Of a stretch of DNA of 64,000 nucleotides, positions 1 through 7,865 are shown piece after piece (the stretch's first letter is position 1; each line of letters starts with the position of its first letter). The DNA is from Mucilaginibacter pallidiroseus (GTDB lineage Bacteria > Bacteroidota > Bacteroidia > Sphingobacteriales > Sphingobacteriaceae). The notes under the pieces were generated by a model. The model was not told where the DNA came from. It saw only the letters and a list, made by a program, of their open reading frames with translations, and searched no databases. The stretch lies in assembly GCF_007846085.1 (NCBI RefSeq), contig NZ_VOEJ01000005.1, positions 305,561 to 369,560 of the forward strand, read 5' to 3'. The position numbers and the translations under genes are program-made.

Positions 1-483
1 GCGGGTAAGTATGCTTTCAACATCCTCGCCTACATAACCTGCCTCAGTTAGTACTGTAGCATCGCAAATGCAGAAAGGCACATTTAATACCTTGGCAAGT
101 GTTTTTGCAAGCAGTGTTTTACCGGTACCTGTTTCGCCCACCATAATGATGTTTGATTTTTCAATCTCAACCTCATCTTTATCAACACGCTGATTAAGGC
201 GTTTGTAATGGTTGTAAACAGAAACTGCCAATACTTTTTTTGCATCATCCTGACCAATAATATATTGATCGAGATGTGCTTTTATTTCTGAAGGTTTAAG
301 CACGGCCGGTGTTGCCGGAGATGCCTTCACCTTACGCACTTTCAACTCCTCGGCCAGTATCTCGTTTGCCTGGTTTACACATTTATCACAAATGTGCGCA
401 TCAAGACCGGCTATAAGCATCAGGGAATCCTGCTTACCTGCACCGCAAAACGAGCATCTGATCTCCTTGCTGTTCTTGTTCAT
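1..483 (-). CDS. clpX: ATP-dependent Clp protease ATP-binding subunit ClpX, N-terminal part (cut by window edge)
   Basis: Encodes the AAA+ unfoldase that recognises substrates, unfolds them with ATP and feeds them to ClpP in the cytoplasm. The 161 visible codons begin at the ATG on the minus strand at 483. They hold the N-terminal zinc-binding domain (CSFC followed by ICDKC at about residues 10-37), a short linker, and the start of the AAA+ domain with Walker A GETGTGKT at about residues 114-121. The reading frame runs open through base 1, so the rest lies outside the window. It sits directly downstream of clpP on the same strand, the usual arrangement, but a strong terminator-like hairpin lies between them. 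Identification is certain from the zinc finger plus the P-loop. Confidence 0.96.
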   Translation of the reverse strand, partial: MNKNSKEIRCSFCGAGKQDSLMLIAGLDAHICDKCVNQANEILAEELKVRKVKASPATPAVLKPSEIKAHLDQYIIGQDDAKKVLAVSVYNHYKRLNQRVDKDEVEIEKSNIIMVGETGTGKTLLAKTLAKVLNVPFCICDATVLTEAGYVGEDVESILTR

Positions 484-531
484 CCTACCTATTGGTTAAA
501 AGTGTAATTTAATTATTTGCTAATATAAAAA

Positions 532-567
532 CAATGCGCTGCAACTGTTTTACGTTACAACGCATTG
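532..567 (-). terminator. Terminator-like hairpin between clpP and clpX
   Basis: A 14-bp stem (532-545 with 554-567, two G-U wobbles in the minus-strand RNA) and an 8-nt loop are followed on the minus strand by a T run. It could end or attenuate clpP transcription before clpX. Confidence 0.6.
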
Positions 568-585
568 CTATAACAAAATAATTGC

Positions 586-1287
586 TTATTGTTTGTTGCC
601 TCTTAAAATTTCGTCAACCATACCAAACTCTTTTGCTTCTTCAGCAATCATCCAGTGGTCACGGTCTGATGCATCCCAAACCTTCTGGAAATCGGCACCG
701 CTATGGTCTGCAATGATCTGGTATAACTCTTTTTTAAGTTTTGTGATCTCGTGATAAGTGATCTCGATATCAGATTGCTGGCCCTGAGCACCGCCTGATG
801 GCTGGTGTATCATTACCCTTGAGTGTGGCAAAGCGGCACGTTTACCTGCTGTACCTGCGCAAAGCAATACAGCACCCATTGATGCAGCCATACCTGTACA
901 AATAGTTGCCACATCATTTGATATAAACTGCATGGTATCATAAATACCTAAGCCGGCATATACCGAGCCACCCGGAGAGTTGATGTAGATCTGGATATCA
1001 CGCTTCGCATCGGCCGATTGCAAAAACAGCAACTGAGCCTGTATAATGTTTGCGTTTTGATCATAGATGGCATCGCCAAGGAAAATAATACGGTCCATCA
1101 TTAAACGTGAAAATACGTCCATGGCCTGTACATTTAACTGGCGCTCTTCAAGTATGTACGGTGTCATAGCCGTTGGCATTTTAACCCTATCTACACCGGC
1201 AATAAATTTATCTACATATAAGCTGTTGATGCGGTGATGCTTTACAGCGTATTTACGGAATTCATTTTTATCAATATTACTACTCAT
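586..1287 (-). CDS. clpP: ATP-dependent Clp protease proteolytic subunit ClpP
   Basis: Serine peptidase that forms the tetradecameric degradation chamber of ClpXP. The 233-residue protein has the catalytic Ser in the GMAASMGA motif (about S136), His in RVMIHQP (about H161) and the likely catalytic Asp in the DRDHW stretch (about D210). About 40 residues precede the conserved core (MTPYILEE), longer than the E. coli mature form. This could be a propeptide or simply a clade-specific N-terminus. It lies between tig upstream and clpX downstream, all on the minus strand, the classical tig-clpP-clpX order, which links chaperone and protease functions. The ATG at 1287 is the only reasonable start given the open frame. 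Confidence 0.97.
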   Translation of the reverse strand: MSSNIDKNEFRKYAVKHHRINSLYVDKFIAGVDRVKMPTAMTPYILEERQLNVQAMDVFSRLMMDRIIFLGDAIYDQNANIIQAQLLFLQSADAKRDIQIYINSPGGSVYAGLGIYDTMQFISNDVATICTGMAASMGAVLLCAGTAGKRAALPHSRVMIHQPSGGAQGQQSDIEITYHEITKLKKELYQIIADHSGADFQKVWDASDRDHWMIAEEAKEFGMVDEILRGNKQ

Positions 1288-1459
1288 GATATTTGTTTGT
1301 TTTGAATCTTTTGTTTTTAGGTAATTGCGATAAATATAGTTTTAAGTTTGAATAAACATTAAAACTATAAAGTTTTTAAAAAGTAAAATAATGACCCTCA
1401 AATAGTCATTTTAAGTTGCCCTTTCTTTTAAATAATAAATAACAATTATTGGCATAAAA

Positions 1460-1498
1460 CACAAAAGCACCTGCCTTTTGGGCAAATGCTTTTGGTAA
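1460..1498 (-). terminator. Probable terminator after tig
   Basis: Imperfect hairpin just downstream of the trigger factor stop on the minus strand: an A-rich/T-rich outer stem around a TGCC/GGCA inner stem. The outer stem leaves a T-rich 3' tail on the minus strand. Weaker than the other terminators in the window. Confidence 0.4.
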
Positions 1499-1520
1499 AA
1501 GTGTATTAAGAAATACGGTA

Positions 1521-2873
1521 TTAGTCTTGCAGTTTGTTAAAGTCTGTAAACAATATCTCTTTCTTATCAAGTGTGATAACGCTTTTGATGTAGTCAAACA
1601 CCTTAACGGCTTTAACTTCTTCAAATATTTTGTTCGCGTTTTCTTTGTCTTGCAGGTATTGTACTGTATACTGGCCCAATTGCTCGTCAGATAATGACTG
1701 CTGGCTGTATAACCTGAATTGCTGATCTAAACTCATTTTTGCGTAAGCAAAAACCTCGTCGTATTTAATTTCGATTTTGTTATCAGTAATTATTTTGTTA
1801 GCAATCAGCGTCCATTTCAGGTTTTTCGCAAAATCAGCATAACCGCCTTCTAATTCTTCGTCGCTAAGTTTTTCGTTTGTAACTTTCAACCAGCGCTTCA
1901 AGAACTCGTCAGGCAATTCAAAGTTCACTTTTTCAAGGCTGTAGTTATAGATGTCGCTTTGCAGTTTACGCTCGCTATCCTGCTTCATCATACCTTCCAG
2001 CTCTTCGGTGATCTTCTCGCGGAAACCTTCTTCAGTAGTAACCACACCTTCGCCAAATATTTTATCAAAGAACTCCTGGTTCAAGTCCGACTCATCTAAA
2101 CGGTTAACGTTCTTTACAGTCAGTTTGAAGTTTGATTGCAAATCGGCAGCTGCATCTTCTTCGATTTTTAATAAACCGGCAATTTTAGCAGCATCATTAC
2201 CGTATGCTTTTTGCAAATCAATTGTTAACTCATCGCCCTTTTTTAAACCAATCAAAGATGCTTTGATAGCCTCGTCCTGGATCAGGTCTAAACGTACAGA
2301 CGCTGTGTTGGTAATGCCACCCTCAAAAACAGAACCATCAGGAGAAAGCTGCACTAATTCTGACCAAAGTACATCCCCATCTGCCGATACGTCAGGATTT
2401 GTCATTTTGCCATAGCTGCGACGGATATTTTTGATACGTGATGCAAGCGTTTCGTCATCAACTTTTATTTCGTATTGGGTAAGTTTATCTTTTGAATCGA
2501 AATCGATTGTAAACTCAGGAGCCAAACCAATTTCGTAAGCAAATTCAAAATTGTCGTTAAAATCCCAGTTATAATCTTTCTCATCTTCGCCACGTTTTGG
2601 AAGCGGCTGGCCTAAAACTTCTAATTTCTCGTCTTCAAGATATTTACCTAAAGTATCGTTAAGCAGGTTATTGATCTCATCAACCAAAATGCTTTTACCG
2701 TACATTTTTTTAATGTGCGATGCAGGTACCATACCCTTACGGAAACCGGGAATGTTGGCCTTTTTAGCCTGGTCTTTAATGGCTTTTTCAACCCTTGGCT
2801 GGTAATCAGCCGGATCAATATTAATTTTTACAACCGCGTTCAGGTTGTCAATTTTTTCCTGTGCTATATTCAT
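1521..2873 (-). CDS. tig: Trigger factor (ribosome-bound chaperone)
   Basis: Trigger factor binds the ribosome exit site and shields nascent chains. The 450-residue protein has the N-terminal ribosome-binding domain with the GFRKG signature at about residues 43-47. It continues with a central region where the FKBP-like prolyl isomerase domain would lie, which looks poorly conserved (as usual in Bacteroidota), and a long, charged C-terminal helical domain. Length is in the family range. It is the first gene of a minus-strand tig-clpP-clpX cluster with a 233-bp gap to clpP. A TAnnTTTG -7 element lies about 67 bp upstream of the start codon. Identification rests on the N-terminal signature plus gene order. 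Confidence 0.95.
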   Translation of the reverse strand: MNIAQEKIDNLNAVVKINIDPADYQPRVEKAIKDQAKKANIPGFRKGMVPASHIKKMYGKSILVDEINNLLNDTLGKYLEDEKLEVLGQPLPKRGEDEKDYNWDFNDNFEFAYEIGLAPEFTIDFDSKDKLTQYEIKVDDETLASRIKNIRRSYGKMTNPDVSADGDVLWSELVQLSPDGSVFEGGITNTASVRLDLIQDEAIKASLIGLKKGDELTIDLQKAYGNDAAKIAGLLKIEEDAAADLQSNFKLTVKNVNRLDESDLNQEFFDKIFGEGVVTTEEGFREKITEELEGMMKQDSERKLQSDIYNYSLEKVNFELPDEFLKRWLKVTNEKLSDEELEGGYADFAKNLKWTLIANKIITDNKIEIKYDEVFAYAKMSLDQQFRLYSQQSLSDEQLGQYTVQYLQDKENANKIFEEVKAVKVFDYIKSVITLDKKEILFTDFNKLQD

Positions 2874-2939
2874 TTCTTTAACGGATATTTAAAAATCACT
2901 TGCAGCCATAAGTTACCCTATCGCAGCTTTTTAGAGGCG

Positions 2940-2947
2940 CAAAAGTA
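2940..2947 (-). promoter_or_regulatory. Bacteroidota-type -7 element for tig
   Basis: On the minus strand this reads TACTTTTG, matching the TAnnTTTG -7 consensus of the housekeeping sigma factor in Bacteroidota. I did not find a well-spaced -33 TTG, so the call rests on the -7 box and its position upstream of tig. Confidence 0.5.
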
Positions 2948-3032
2948 CGAATAATTTTGAATATACACACTTGCAACTCGCTGAAATTTTAGCCGATAAA
3001 GCTTGCCTTTAGCTCATACCCTAACCCCAATA

Positions 3033-3058
3033 ATAAAGGCCGGTAAACCGGCCTTTAT
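3033..3058 (-). terminator. Terminator hairpin after the first DUF2807 gene
   Basis: A perfect 12-bp stem (3033-3044 with 3047-3058) with a very short loop lies just beyond the stop codon of the gene ending at 3084. It also separates that gene from the tig promoter region. Confidence 0.65.
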
Positions 3059-3083
3059 AGAAGTACTTGCTTGCAGCCAGCAC

Positions 3084-3806
3084 TTAATCAATTTTCTTAA
3101 TTGTTGATGCACCTGTTTTTTTAGTGCTAACGTCTGATGGGGTGCCACGGTATTCAATTTCTGACGCACCGGTAGTGTTAACCGCAAGGCTGCTAAGTAC
3201 ATTAATACGGCAGTTGCTTGCACCTGTTGTTTCTATCTGGTACTTGCCTACAACAAAATCTAATGCTTCCAACTTGCCGCTACCGGTAAGGTCAACATCG
3301 TGGCTTGCGGCCTGCCCTTTAAGCATAATTTCTGTAGCGCCGCTGCCTTTTGTGAAAACGTTAGTTGCTTTTAATTCAAGGTCAACCTTTGATGCGCCGG
3401 ATAAATCAATTTTCAGATCGCCAAAGTTAAGCACACCGTTATTTGTAAACTCAACTGCGCCTGCACCTTTCAAATCTTGCAGTTTACGGAAGTGTACAAT
3501 AACCTCGATACCACTTTTGCTGCAAAGGTTTTTACTGTTGTGGATACGCAGGCGGCTACCGCTTACACCTGTTTGTATGTATTGCATCAGGTTATCATCT
3601 GCGTGTACAGTAACAGTGTTGGTGCTATCCTGCACCAGCGTTACCTTATAGCCGCCGTCAACCTCAAGGCGGTCAAATTCTTCAACCTTGCGGTTGTTAT
3701 CTACCATGTTACCCGATCCTTTTTTACAGCGGGATTTGCATGATGTTAAGGTTACGGCAAATATGGCTGCCGACAATATGGTTAGTTTTAAGGCTAAGTT
3801 TTTCAT
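3084..3806 (-). CDS. DUF2807 (head GIN domain) lipoprotein
   Basis: Predicted lipoprotein of 240 residues. The N-terminus is a signal peptide ending in a lipobox-like LTSC, with the Cys at about residue 23. The rest is a repetitive beta-rich region with recurring short units such as GASKVDLEL, GSGATEIML and TGASEIEY. This pattern is typical of the DUF2807 domain, which folds as a beta-helix. The biochemical role of the family is not established; members are exported and often lie in small paralogous groups in Bacteroidota. It is the last of three such genes on the minus strand. Its upstream region has a GTAAC element at 3855-3851 but only a poor -10 partner, unlike its two neighbours. Function remains unknown. 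Confidence 0.85.
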   Translation of the reverse strand: MKNLALKLTILSAAIFAVTLTSCKSRCKKGSGNMVDNNRKVEEFDRLEVDGGYKVTLVQDSTNTVTVHADDNLMQYIQTGVSGSRLRIHNSKNLCSKSGIEVIVHFRKLQDLKGAGAVEFTNNGVLNFGDLKIDLSGASKVDLELKATNVFTKGSGATEIMLKGQAASHDVDLTGSGKLEALDFVVGKYQIETTGASNCRINVLSSLAVNTTGASEIEYRGTPSDVSTKKTGASTIKKID

Positions 3807-3929
3807 GATATTTATTGTGTTTAAGTTTTGACTACCGTAAAGCGGCTGAAGTTACAGCTTAATAATTAAAAAAGCCATCGAAACCATCCGACAGCTTTTT
3901 AAGTGATGCAGCGGCCTTGCTGCTATTTG

Positions 3930-4544
3930 TTACAAACCGGCCAACTGGTTGCCTTTTGAAATTACTGAAGGTGACCCAATTTTAGTTGTGGTTGAATTTA
4001 AAGCTACAAAACCTTTGTGGTTGATGTTTGCAGCATCGGCGTACTTAATTGTGCAATCGTCGGCTGTGCCTGTAATAGTAGCTTTAGCGGCATCGTTAAC
4101 GCTGATGTTTGCTGTGTAGGCATCAAGTTTAAGATTAGCAGTGGCGTTGTTGTACAATTGAACATCCAACTGGATTTTTGACAGGTTGCCAAATGATTTT
4201 ACTTCGGCATTATCATAAGCGGTGATGGCGCGTAAATCATTTGCGGTTACCCAAACTACCAGTTTTTCGTTTTTGTATGAGGCAATGCGCAACACGCCGT
4301 CTTTACCTTGTATCAAAGCGTTTTCTGCATAATATTTATTGTAAACTTTTACCTGGTCGGCGTTGCCGTCTGATACGAAAAGCTCCACATTGCCATGCAC
4401 CTCAATCTTGTTGATAGTGCTGATGTTTGTTAGCACGGTGCTTACTTCGCCTTCGGCTTTTACGGTGTTTGCGTTAGCGTTATTTTTAGTGGCTGCCATT
4501 GCCATAATCATTATAGCTGCGATGGTTAATACTTTAGTTTTCAT
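3930..4544 (-). CDS. Exported DUF2807-like protein, paralogue A
   Basis: A 204-residue exported protein with a cleavable-looking signal peptide of about 25 residues, followed by a beta-rich domain with regularly spaced hydrophobic and Asn/Asp residues (for example NKIEVHGNVELFVSD, then KVYNKYYAENALIQ). It is strongly similar along its whole length to the product at 4953-5564, sharing stretches such as DQVKVYNKYYAENAL and LVVWVTA, so the two arose by duplication. It resembles DUF2807 proteins but is shorter than the lipoprotein downstream. The role is unknown; a cell-surface or periplasmic location is inferred from the signal peptide. A GTAAC-N16-CGTC element about 60-80 bp upstream suggests control by an ECF sigma factor. 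Confidence 0.8.
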   Translation of the reverse strand: MKTKVLTIAAIMIMAMAATKNNANANTVKAEGEVSTVLTNISTINKIEVHGNVELFVSDGNADQVKVYNKYYAENALIQGKDGVLRIASYKNEKLVVWVTANDLRAITAYDNAEVKSFGNLSKIQLDVQLYNNATANLKLDAYTANISVNDAAKATITGTADDCTIKYADAANINHKGFVALNSTTTKIGSPSVISKGNQLAGL

Positions 4545-4601
4545 GATATTAATATTTTGATTTTCAGTGAATTGATTTATGAACTTTAATTACACTTATA
4601 A

Positions 4602-4626
4602 GACGAACCACTGAAAGAAACGTTAC
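4602..4626 (-). promoter_or_regulatory. ECF-sigma-like promoter of DUF2807 paralogue A
   Basis: On the minus strand, GTAAC at 4626-4622 and CGTC at 4605-4602 are separated by exactly 16 bases. This is the classic -35/-10 layout of group IV (ECF) sigma promoters. The start codon lies about 58 bp downstream. The same two boxes with the same spacing precede the paralogue at 4953-5564. Confidence 0.6.
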
Positions 4627-4695
4627 AGCAATATGCCGCCTATTACGTGTATGGCGGGGTTATCACGGTAAGCGACGTGTATCTGTCGGTGAATT

Positions 4696-4737
4696 GGCAG
4701 TGGGCAGTGGGCAGTGGGCAGTGGGCAGTGGGCAGTG
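4696..4737. repeat. Tandem heptamer array, six copies of GGCAGTG
   Basis: Six perfect head-to-tail copies of the 7-bp unit GGCAGTG in a non-coding gap. Such arrays change length easily by slippage. No gene product runs through it. Confidence 0.9.
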
Positions 4738-4890
4738 GGGAATAGCTTTCGTTTGTTTTAAATTAAAAATAATACTGTCGCGAGTTTACAACTCGTGACT
4801 AAAATAGCGTTAGCATTAGGCTGAAGGAAAGTTAAGCCGAGGCAACTCTTGCTAAGCTCGCATCAGTCAAAACATGAGATCACAAAAACA

Positions 4891-4920
4891 AAAACAGCCG
4901 CCCGTAAAGGCGGCTGTTTT
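4891..4920 (-). terminator. Terminator after DUF2807 paralogue B
   Basis: Perfect 12-bp stem (4891-4902 with 4909-4920), 6-nt loop, with an A run on the left that becomes the U tract of a minus-strand transcript. It lies 33 bp past the stop of the gene ending at 4953. Confidence 0.8.
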
Positions 4921-4952
4921 AAATATATGTTGAACTTTTGCAAAAGTAGTGT

Positions 4953-5564
4953 TTACAAAGTAACCAGTTCCTGTTGTTGGCCGGCTTTGGCAAACTTGTT
5001 TATTTTGCTTGTGGTGTTTTCTGCCACAAGGTTGGTTTGGTTAACGGTTGATGACTGGTCTTGATCTATAGTGTAGTTTGTTACGCTACCGGTTAAATTT
5101 GCTGTCGCGCGGTTTTTTAAAGTAATGTTTGCCTGGTGAGCATCCAGATCCAACTTGGCGGATGCGCTGTTGTTAAGTGTAACATCTAACTGAATGGCAG
5201 ACAAACTTCCGAATGATTTTACTTCGGCATTATCGTTTGCAGTGATTGCCCGTAAATCAGCAGCGGTTACCCAAACAACCAGTTTTTTGTTGGCGTATGA
5301 TGAAATGCGTAACACACCGTCTTTACTTTGCACCAATGCATTTTCTGCATAGTATTTATTGTAAACTTTTACCTGGTCGGCAGTACCGTCAGACACGAAC
5401 AGTTCTACGTTACCGTAAACCTCAATTTTGTTGATCTTGCTTACGTTGTTAAGAATGGTGCTGGCGTCGTCATTATTAGTTGGCGCAGTTGCTGCAAAAG
5501 ATGAAGTAACGGTACCTATAGCTAAAGTGAAGATAGTGGCGATGGTTAAGAATGAAGTTTTCAT
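4953..5564 (-). CDS. Exported DUF2807-like protein, paralogue B
   Basis: A 203-residue exported protein, the sister of the product at 3930-4544. It has an N-terminal signal peptide (MKTSFLTIATIFTLAIG, likely cleaved after SSFA) and the same beta-rich body, with NKIEVYGNVELFVSD and LVVWVTAADLRAITA. The paralogues diverge most at the C-terminus. Both the leader just upstream of the start codon (ATTAATATTTTGATT on the plus strand) and the ECF-like promoter are shared, so the duplication included the regulatory region. A probable envelope-associated, stress-responsive protein by inference only; no enzymatic motif is visible. Confidence 0.8.
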   Translation of the reverse strand: MKTSFLTIATIFTLAIGTVTSSFAATAPTNNDDASTILNNVSKINKIEVYGNVELFVSDGTADQVKVYNKYYAENALVQSKDGVLRISSYANKKLVVWVTAADLRAITANDNAEVKSFGSLSAIQLDVTLNNSASAKLDLDAHQANITLKNRATANLTGSVTNYTIDQDQSSTVNQTNLVAENTTSKINKFAKAGQQQELVTL

Positions 5565-5893
5565 GGTATTAATATTTTGATTGTGAGTTATTTAATTATT
5601 TCTTGTTTTTAAATACACCCATATGACGCCTCCATTTTTAAAACGTTACAACAACTTTTGGCCAAATAGATGTACGGGGCAATTGTGTCGGCGAACGCCG
5701 GATTTTAGGCGGTAAAAACGGAAAGTTTTTTTTGGGGAAGTAGGCGGCAGCATGGTCTATAACCCTACTCTAGTCATTCTGAGGGACGAAGAATCTTTAA
5801 CGCTCCGTCAATTGCCGATTAAATGCTTCACTACGTTCGGCAAGACAGAAAATTGCTGTCGCACTGTGCAGTATGAGTTAATTTGAAAGTCAA
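5565..5893. other. Intergenic stretch between DUF2807 paralogue B and recQ
   Basis: About 330 bp with no gene. The left part is the ECF-like promoter. At 5775-5855 there is what looks like a decayed interspersed repeat: TCATTCTGAGGGACGAAGAA on the left and CTTCACTACGTTCGGCAAGA on the right, an arrangement common in Bacteroidota genomes as a palindromic repeat around ATTCTGAG/CAGAAT arms. No terminator for recQ is evident. Confidence 0.5.
5625..5649 (-). promoter_or_regulatory. ECF-sigma-like promoter of DUF2807 paralogue B
   Basis: On the minus strand, GTAAC at 5649-5645 and CGTC at 5628-5625 are separated by 16 bases, the same geometry as at 4602-4626. Flanking bases such as GTAACGTTT and the AT-rich run after CGTC are also partly conserved. 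Confidence 0.6.
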
Positions 5894-7786
5894 CTACAAA
5901 TAATACCGTTCGCCATCGGTTTTAATCTTCCCGGCATCTAGCAGCATACGTATGGTGGCAATTTTCTCTTTTTCGTTGCCAAGCTTTATGCGGGTTACTA
6001 AATCATCCAAAGTACAGGCATCTTCACTCAGGTGCTTTACTATTTCGTTAGTAATATTGTCGAAAATCTCGGCAGCGTTTTGTTTGCGGCGCTCTTCGAG
6101 GCAAACATCGCAAACGCCGCACTTGGGCGCGTTATCTTCATCAAAATAAGCCAGCAGCATCTGGCTGCGGCATTTGTGGTGCTCGGCGTAAGCAAACACC
6201 GCCTCCATTTTGGCACGATAAGTTGCCTTGCGTTGTTCTATAAAGGCGCTATTGATGTACAGGTTTTGTGTGTGCTGTCGTGGCTTTAGCCAGGTAACCT
6301 GCGGCATATCTGTTTGTTGCAAATAGCTCAGCAAACCAAATTCATCCAGTTGCTTTAACCCTTCTATTACCTGCTGTGTGCTCATGCCGTTACGGCGCGC
6401 AACGTCAAATTCCTTAACCCTTACATAGTTTTCAAATGCTCCACCGTATGATCGCAGGAGCGTTTTAACAAATGGATCCCAACCCGGGTTCTGGATCTGG
6501 AAGTTATAAAGCTCCTCGTTCAGCACTTCAAACCTGTAGCGTGATGGCAGGTACACACTTTCGTTAAAGCTCAGATACTCGTCCTGTTCCAAAAACTTAA
6601 GGGCGTTGAGGGTTTTAATGGCATCCAGCTTAAAGCGGCTGCAAAACTCGCCAATGTCAAGATCAAAACTCACACCCTCGCCGGTTTCATAAGCTACCTG
6701 GCAGTAATTGGCCAATTGATGATAAACCTGCTTTATTTCCTCGACAGATGGAAAATTCAGGCTAAACATTTTCTCCTGTCGTAAGCGGTCGGCATAGTTA
6801 TAAAGCAAAACACCATAGGCCTTTTGCTCATCCCTGCCACCCCGGCCCGCTTCTTGGTAATAAGCTTCAAGGCTTTCGGGTGCATCCTTGTGTATAACAA
6901 ACCTAACGTCGGGCTTGTCAATCCCCATCCCAAACGCATTAGTTGCTACAATGATACGCGTGCGGTTATTTTTCCAGGCTTCTTGCTTCTCTGCCCGATC
7001 ATCGGCTGAAAGGCCTGCATGGTAGTAATCGGCCCTGATGCCGTTCTCATTATAAAATTTAGCAATCTCGGCCGTCTCGCGGCGGCTGCGTACGTACACT
7101 ATACCGCTGCCTTTTATGCCGTTGGCCACATCCAGTAGCTTACGGGCCTTGTTTTCGGTATGCTGTACTACGTAGCTCAGGTTTTTACGCTCAAAGCTTT
7201 TTTGATAAACACGTGCTTTTGTAAATGAAAGTTTTTGTTGGATATCCTCACGCACCTGCGCCGTGGCCGTGGCCGTTAACGCCAATACAGGCACTTCAGG
7301 ATGCAGTTCGCGTAAATCAGCAATATGAAGGTATTGCGGACGAAAATCATACCCCCATTGCGATATGCAATGCGCTTCATCAACCGCAATCAGGTTGACA
7401 TCCATATACCTGATGCGTTCGCAAACCAGCTCGGATAAGAGGCGCTCGGGCGATAGGTAAAGGAATTTGACAGGCCCGTAAATACAATTATCTAAAGCAA
7501 TATCCACCTCACGCTTGCCCATTCCGGATACGATAGCGATAGCGCTGATGCCTTTTTCTTTCAGATTCTCCACCTGATCCTTCATCAAGGCAATGAGCGG
7601 CGATACTACGATGCAAATACCTTTTTTAACAAGCGCCGGTATCTGAAAACAAACAGACTTACCTCCGCCTGTTGGTAACAGCGCCAACGTATCATGGCCT
7701 TCCAACACCGACGTAATGATCTCCTCCTGCATCGGCCGGAAGGCATCATGCCCCCAATATTGTTTAAGTATTTCGCGTGGTGTCAT
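5894..7786 (-). CDS. recQ: RecQ family ATP-dependent DNA helicase
   Basis: 3'-5' superfamily 2 DNA helicase for recombination and replication-fork repair. The 630-residue protein shows Walker A (LPTGGGKS, about residues 37-44), the DEAH box in DEAHCISQWGYDFRPQY, motif III TATAT, and motifs V and VI (ATNAFGMGIDKPDVR, QEAGRGGRD). The RecQ-Ct zinc site is CRSQMLLAYF followed by CGVCDVC. The C-terminus ends with a short winged-helix-like segment and no clear HRDC domain, a form common in this phylum. It is monocistronic, facing away from gltA's terminator. A small palindrome (GTTCG-N4-CGAAC) sits 4 bp upstream of the start codon. Confidence 0.95.
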   Translation of the reverse strand: MTPREILKQYWGHDAFRPMQEEIITSVLEGHDTLALLPTGGGKSVCFQIPALVKKGICIVVSPLIALMKDQVENLKEKGISAIAIVSGMGKREVDIALDNCIYGPVKFLYLSPERLLSELVCERIRYMDVNLIAVDEAHCISQWGYDFRPQYLHIADLRELHPEVPVLALTATATAQVREDIQQKLSFTKARVYQKSFERKNLSYVVQHTENKARKLLDVANGIKGSGIVYVRSRRETAEIAKFYNENGIRADYYHAGLSADDRAEKQEAWKNNRTRIIVATNAFGMGIDKPDVRFVIHKDAPESLEAYYQEAGRGGRDEQKAYGVLLYNYADRLRQEKMFSLNFPSVEEIKQVYHQLANYCQVAYETGEGVSFDLDIGEFCSRFKLDAIKTLNALKFLEQDEYLSFNESVYLPSRYRFEVLNEELYNFQIQNPGWDPFVKTLLRSYGGAFENYVRVKEFDVARRNGMSTQQVIEGLKQLDEFGLLSYLQQTDMPQVTWLKPRQHTQNLYINSAFIEQRKATYRAKMEAVFAYAEHHKCRSQMLLAYFDEDNAPKCGVCDVCLEERRKQNAAEIFDNITNEIVKHLSEDACTLDDLVTRIKLGNEKEKIATIRMLLDAGKIKTDGERYYL

Positions 7787-7789
7787 TAA

Positions 7790-7803
7790 GTTCGTTCACG
7801 AAC
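7790..7803. promoter_or_regulatory. Palindrome GTTCG-TTCA-CGAAC next to the recQ start
   Basis: A perfect 5-bp inverted repeat with a 4-bp spacer lies immediately upstream of the recQ ATG (7786). It has the size of an operator but could be chance or part of the adjacent gltA terminator. Confidence 0.3.
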
Positions 7804-7831
7804 AAAGCCCGTCAGTTTTGGCGGGCTTTGT
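7802..7831 (-). terminator. Terminator of gltA
   Basis: Perfect 10-bp GC-centred stem (7802-7811 with 7822-7831), 10-nt loop, located 35 bp beyond the gltA stop on the minus strand. Confidence 0.7.
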
Positions 7832-7865
7832 AAATATGATTTCCGGAAAACCGGCGATTTGAATA

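Larger units (their letters stand above)
4545..4952. other. Intergenic stretch between the two DUF2807 paralogues
   Basis: About 400 bp without a credible gene. It holds the ECF-like promoter of paralogue A near its left end, the GGCAGTG heptamer array at 4696-4737, and the terminator of paralogue B at 4891-4920. The remaining 150 bp (about 4740-4890) shows nothing I recognise. Confidence 0.6.

Noticed and set aside
1951..2415. Plus-strand frame of 154 codons over trigger factor
   Set aside because: Opposite to tig, Ser-rich without domains; an antisense shadow.
3124..3651. Plus-strand frame of 175 codons over the DUF2807 lipoprotein
   Set aside because: Antisense of a repetitive beta-rich gene; no signal, no motif.
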